From contig JAJKFH010003627.1 of assembly GCA_023333565.1 (NCBI GenBank), positions 8,847,501 to 8,911,500 on the forward strand: 64,000 nt of DNA. The letters are read 5' to 3'. The notes below the pieces were generated by a model. It was not told where the DNA came from. It was given only the letters and a program-made list of their open reading frames with translations, and did no database searches. The position numbers were made by a program, and so were the translations under genes. This DNA is from Puffinus mauretanicus (lineage: Eukaryota; Chordata; Aves; Procellariiformes; Procellariidae). Shown one piece after another: positions 58,201-64,000 of the stretch (the first letter of the stretch is position 1; each line of letters opens with the position of its first letter).

Positions 58201-61200
58201 ACTGTTTATGTTAAAAAAGAAGCAACCATCAGACAGATTAAACAGTACCTGGGGAATTAGAGAGACTTGAAAAAAAAGGAGCCACCTTGAAGAGAAGCAT
58301 AAAAGAAGCATGATTGCCGGTTAACTACATGTCGTTAGTAAGCCAATATAGTGCTTTGGTCCTGATTTGGTTTAAACTATAGAAACTGAGCGTTTTTCTC
58401 CTGTGACAGCCTGCTGAGCTTCTGCTTCTCCTTCCTTCTGTTGAAAATGAAGGACTGCTTCATGTCCAGCTTGCAGCATGGGAAAGAGAAGGCCCTGTAA
58501 TATCTAGGGATATGTCCCAGGCTGTGCTGCAGAGAAGCCAACTCAGCAGCGTTCTCCAGGTCCAGGGGAAAGGGCTCGTCTCTCCTCTCAGCAGGGAAGT
58601 GGCAAATGAGAGGGGACATGTATCGGAGAGAGGAAATAGTTATAATTATTCTCTGGCTGCATCTACACAGCTTCCAAGCTCTCCTGCTTGTACACAGGCA
58701 TATAAATTTGTTTGCTGCTAAGCTCTGATCTGGACCTAATGAACCACGTACAAGCTTTGGGGCAAGTTGGGGGACAGGTCACTCCAAAAGAAGTTAGGCA
58801 TCATGGACATGGCTGTGCCAAACCTGGCTTGCTATGCCCTGCACAATGCGTCAGTGCTATCTCACCACACACACCCTTGTGCCGTGCCCCAAAGACATAC
58901 CAAAGCAACCACCACACCTCTTGCGTTGAGTTATGAAAATAAAACTCTAACAACTGAGCAAGAGGCTTCTTGTTATTCTAGGCCATCGCTAAAGAAAAAA
59001 CCCAAAATCCCAACATTTCGCCTCAGGAATAATAATCTTGGGTTGGACCAGCTCATGGTCTGTCTTCCAGCTCATGGTTCTCTATGTGCCTGGGTATTCC
59101 GGTACTACCAAGCAGTGCTGCTTTCAACCAAATGGTTGAAGAACGGCAGCCCAACAGTGGCCAGTGCTGAGGCAGGAGCCTCCTGGGATGCCCTCCAGCC
59201 ACAAAAAGACTGGCCAGCACAGGCTAGGCCACGGCATGGGGCTGCCTGGAGTGGCCCAGCAGGACTGCTGCTCCAGATGTGGCCATGATGAGTTTCTGAC
59301 CTGAACTGGCACCCACCGAACAGGGAGAGTTGGGAATGGCAAGACCCCAGAAAGCATAGGCAGTCCTCTCCCCCTGCCAGTTCCCTGCCACAAGCCTTGA
59401 ACTTGGCCTTGCAAGCTCTGTACCCCCTACTGTTTCTCATAGGTTTCTGTCCCAGCTGGGGCCCATGGTGGTACCAGGTTCAGCATTGCCCCTCCAGCAC
59501 TGATAAACAACTGCAAGGGCAACCTCCCTGGATAACGTGGCCTGAACTGACAGTCCACATTTCCAAGCCTGGCCTGCTTGTCTAAGCCCAAACATCTGGA
59601 AAATTTAGTATCTAATATAATGCTCCCCAGGGATCAGCCCTTTGCCCGGTCCCATTTGAGAGAATGCAGCACACTGACGGACGAGCTAGAGATGACACCA
59701 AAAGGCCACCTGACAAACAGAAGCAGCAAACACAACAGTGGTGAGCGCCACGTCACCGCAGCAGTGCTGGGCAAAGGCTGCCTGTGCATCCAGAGCGTGG
59801 CTCTTTCCAGGGGCCCGCTGGCACACGTCCTCCATGGGTGAGGTGAGCACACCCATGGTGGATCCTGGGAGAGAAAAGCATAAAGACAAGAGAGGCAAAG
59901 ATCTCTGGTCTTGTGCTGCGTCAGGGTTCATGGCAAGTTCTGTGCGGTGCAAACACAACCAGTCTGCACCACCAGGTCAGGCAACCAGAAATGCCTTTAG
60001 CAGTACAGACAGACATATGACAGGTTCTCCTAACTGCTCCTACACTGCTGCAACAGGAAAGATTAAAGGCTTCCCCTCAAGACATTGCTGTTTCATCTTC
60101 CATTGGTCCCCGTGAAGAGGCTTTAAAGACTAACTTCTACTCACACAAGAAAAGAAGCCAGTCAGCAGAAATGAACACCAGCCCTCATGGGCTTGCGCTG
60201 GAGATCCAGTGCTGGCAACTGAACCAGGGGACTGTAACTGCTCTTTGCTTAGTGCATGTGAAAAGCTCTTGCTGCTTTTCATTCCATGCCTGGGTCATTC
60301 CTGTGTCACTGCCTGCTGGACTGGAAGGAAATGACTGCTGTAAATCTGGTTTTAGAAATATTTGACTCCCTTAATATGTTAAATGAGTTCCAGTTATTTA
60401 TGGGATTTTACTTAGCTCAGGGTAAGATGTATTGGATTGTTCAGACTATTCTAATTGTTACCTTTTTCACTAAAAGGGTAAGCATTGCCAAAGAATAAAT
60501 TCCCTAAAAACAATAATGCAACTAGATATTCAAATTAGTTTGACTACTATATTAATTTATTCAAGGGAAAACTTCAAAAATTGCTCACCTAGGAAAAACT
60601 GCTACCTTAGTTTTATCAGTTATAGACCTGATCACCTAACAGCAATAAAGTGAAAACAGAAGAAATACAAAACAAAACTATAATAGCCATCACACACTAT
60701 ACACAACAGTCACTGTATTTTCTCTTTGTTCATTTATGTTTGCACAGGAACAACCCCAAACCTACTCTTTGCTTTCCTTAGCTGGCAAGTTTGGAAATAT
60801 GGCATAAAAAGCAATTTAGCACCACTTATTGTGAGCAGACGAGTACCTGCAGAGTGGTCCCTGTCACAGGAGCTTACCACCCACAGCGCTGCTCCCACAG
60901 CTACCTCCATCCATGCACAGGATCAGCTGCAATATTGGGCTTCAAAAGACAAAGCAGAGCATCTCCAACACTATTCCTTCATCTCCCCTAGTTATCACTT
61001 GCTGTAAGCTGGAGAGAGCCTCCAGAACTGGCGGTCTGCAGCAAAGCAAAAAGGAAGGGCCAGAGGCCTGTTGCTGGAGGCATGACAAGCTAGCTGCCCA
61101 GCAGGTTTCCGCTCTGCCATTTAACTGCTGAGCTCCTATACGACTTAGCCCAAATCAAATATCTTTGACCACATCTAACCTGATGCACAAGCTCTGATTC

Positions 61201-64000
61201 ACCACTTGCCATAGAGCAGATTCCTGTGCAATGCAAGGAGTATTTCTTAAGGACCTAACAATTTAACAGGGGGCAAGCAAGGGCATGACTTTACACACGC
61301 CGGCTGCTCTGTGGTAACCACGTATATGCTTCACCCTATGCTAAATGGGAGTTCATGGTCTACTCTTTCATTGAAAAGTAAACTCCCTTCAGTTGCTTTG
61401 CATTTATCATGTGCAGAAGCACGTGGTTGGGCATTTACCAAGAAGCGGCTGGTATGCATTTACCTGCTACCCTATAATGGCTTGTCTGAGTGTCCATTCC
61501 CCAGCAGCTCATGGACTGATCATACTGCAGTGGTAATGGATTGAACAATCCAGGCCGTGAAACAGATGTGCTGTCTTGCAAACCCAAAGCTTAACAATGA
61601 CACTAAGTCTCTATATTTAAATGACTGCAGCTGCAGTGGCCCTTTACCTGTCCCTCTACCTGCCTTAGAAGTTGCGTCAGAGTGCAAAAAAAGGAGAAGG
61701 ACGCAACTGGAAAGGATGGAGTGGCAGACTGCTCTGCTCCTGCCATTCCCCACCTCCCTTCTGCTCCATAAAGACCCAACAGGTCCCAAGACACGGCCTT
61801 CGCACAGTGATAGTCCAGCAAGAACAGTCCAGGAGACAAAGCTTGCTGACACCAGGGCAACCCAGTACTAATGAGAGAAGTGGTCGTTACGACCAGCAGG
61901 GGAGCTGAAAAACTGCCTAAGGAGCAAAGGGTCACCACTGGCATCTCCACAAAGGCTGCCTGCCCACAGGCAAAACGACATATCAGTAGAGAGAAGCCCT
62001 GGGGCAGGACGTGCTAATGCTCCAGCATCAGAGGTTAATCCCCGGGTGCATGAGGGGATGTCAGCACTCTGCAGAGGTGCTAATCCATGGCCGGGTGCCT
62101 GATGCAACCTGATAACCCCTCCTGCACACGGCTCCTCGTTCACCAAGTTGGTGCTGAGGCTGGGTGAAGTCCAGAGGAGAATGCTTTATCTCTTTAGTAA
62201 GAGGTCTATAGATTCAGCCATTTCCAGTACACGAACAAACCAAAGGCTTACAGTTTTGGGCAGCAGAGCTTAATCTCAGAAAAAGTTAAATCATAAGCAG
62301 TTCCATGGATGCACAGCACCAGCAGAGAGAGAGAAACAAACACCACAATCTGCACTGGAGTCCTCAGAGTCCTGATAATTTGTGTAATCTGAAACGTTCT
62401 CCTGGCCACCTCACACCATGCTCAGGGCTCCTGGAGGAGTCAGAAAGCCACTGTTCCAATGGCTCTGAGTGCTACTGAGTGGATAGGACTATTCACTACA
62501 CAGCAAAAAGCACCATGGCAATAACCATCCCTAGTGTGGTACATGCAACAGGCAATGACGCCTCTAAACTGATGTTCATGCTTGTCCCCCAGCAAGCCGT
62601 CTGCAGTGTAAGGTAGGTTATTGCATGCCTGAATTACCAGTTGCAATACCACTGACATCTGGTTTCAAGCTCAAAAGACCTGTAAACACAGAACTTCCAC
62701 CTAAACGTAAATCACATACATACACCTTTGGCTAGTGAGACAGCCAAGCCTGCACTCTCCTCCTTAAGAGGATTCTTTAATCAAAGAGAGGATCTTTACT
62801 AGCTTGTTTCTTTCGTGCTAAACCATCTTCAGGCATTAACATTTAATTTTCCCCAGACATTGCTAGGATCCTAAACTAAAGTTTTTCTTTATCATCAGCT
62901 TATCACAAGAAAAGAGAAGTCCACATGTAGTAGGAAACAGCCCTCCCTTTTCTTAAGACTTCAGTAAATGGACTGAGGAAACTCCTGAAAAGCTTTACCG
63001 GTCCCAGAGGGAAGTCACTGTTCATTGTGGGTGACCAGTTTTGCTCCTTGCTCAGACTTTCGGCTACTAATGCCACAAGTGCAATCAAAATGCACATCTC
63101 AGTTGTAACCCCCTACTATCCTCCAGAACCACCTGGCCCAAATTATATTATCAAAGCAGAGGATGTTACTACATTCACTCGTTATTGAATCCTGGGAAAA
63201 ACGCTTTGAGATCAGCCCCAAACTATTTTACTAGCTCTCCTCAACCTTGCTGAAAAAGCCCCCAAATTACAAAGTTAATTGGCAGCACATTGTTACCATA
63301 TGTGGTGTGCAAGAGAAGCACTGAAGTTTATTTAGGCATCAGAACCAAAGAAGAGTGGAATATTACTGCTCTTTATGAGGATTTCGTGTTGGCCTTGATT
63401 ACTAAGGCATCCCCAGCCTTGACCCTCCTGTGTGTAGCCTGCCCAACATACCACAGCACGCTGCAGCACGGGGGCACCAATCTGTCCCCATCCCGGTTCT
63501 CCAGGAGAAACTCAGGACACATACTGTTTGCTGTGCTTTTGCTTACTAGACCTCAGCATTTTCCTTTTCCATTTTCATATGCTTCCTTCTTCAGTAAAGT
63601 TTTCCAGGCTGTCTCAAATCTCTAAAGCATGACCCTGAACCCAACCAGCTATGCTCTGCGGCTGCTGGGTCACGCTGTCTCTTGTGGAGCAATTCTCCTT
63701 GCTCTAGCTGCCTCACTCATCTTGCTAGATCGCTGTCAAATCTTTAATGAGAGTTGGATTCTTGGTCTACAGGCTCTGATTTCCACTCTTCCTATTTAAA
63801 CTCTCAGTGAAAAAAGGTCTGTAGCAAATTTGTATCACCAGGATCCTACTCAGTCTTCTCCCCTCTTTACGCTGGCAGCAGTAGCTTCTGTGGGAGCCTT
63901 TGCACTGATGCAGCAGCATTCACTAAAGCATGAAGTCCCAGCAGCTCCATGACAGCAGCCCATAGTTGATGTCTGCAGTAAAATTTGTACCCACAGGCTA
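55254..64000 (-). other. ST3GAL3: ST3GAL3 intron upstream of the penultimate exon (partial)
   Basis: AT-richer than the left half of the window. I looked for the next upstream exon (human ...NPYFIQEAAFTLIG... before the NIPTLGS exon) and did not find it, so this intron exceeds 8.7 kb. No RNA gene, recognised transposon or other coding exon is seen. Confidence 0.7.

Noticed and set aside
1..64000. Bacterial-type features (operons, CRISPR arrays, insertion sequences, phage or defence systems)
   Set aside because: The window is clearly intron-bearing bird DNA; no direct-repeat array, transposase or defence gene was found.

Overview
This is vertebrate nuclear DNA, almost certainly from a bird. 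All convincing genes are split by GT-AG introns. The tail of a CR1 retrotransposon, the dominant avian LINE, lies near 45.4 kb, with older CR1-like remnants around it. GC-rich CpG islands alternate with AT-rich intronic sequence. Nothing points to bacterial, viral or plasmid origin: there are no operons, CRISPR arrays or phage genes.

Three genes lie head-to-tail on the minus strand, so transcription runs from high to low coordinates. First comes ST3GAL3 (beta-galactoside alpha-2,3-sialyltransferase 3). Only its last two coding exons are here, at 55,107-55,253 and 41,653-41,742; the rest lies beyond 64,000. Next is ARTN (artemin, a GDNF-family neurotrophic ligand), whose coding sequence is complete in three exons at 28,723-29,916. 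Last is IPO13 (importin-13), with its first 15 coding exons between 27,322 and 2,962. These give 794 codons in a continuous frame, and the final ~165 codons lie beyond position 1. As I recall it, human 1p34.1 has the same order, ST3GAL3-ARTN-IPO13, so this is conserved synteny.

Layout from left to right: IPO13 body 1-27.3 kb; IPO13 CpG-island promoter about 27.0-27.8 kb; ARTN 3' UTR with AU-rich motifs 27.82-28.72 kb; ARTN coding exons 28.7-29.9 kb; a long GC-rich ARTN upstream region 30-34.8 kb with two candidate first-exon donors, a TATA box, a CRE-like site, a pentanucleotide microsatellite and a minisatellite; a ST3GAL3 downstream/3' UTR zone about 35-41.65 kb; then ST3GAL3 introns to the right edge.

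The three products do unrelated jobs: Golgi sialylation, a secreted RET/GFRA3 ligand, and nuclear import/export. Their adjacency reflects conserved synteny, not a pathway. I found no undescribed biological system. The items most worth checking are the two possible ARTN promoters, the AU-rich ARTN 3' UTR, the ~500 bp gap between ARTN and IPO13, a diverged repeated sequence in two IPO13 introns, and a possible very long ST3GAL3 3' UTR.
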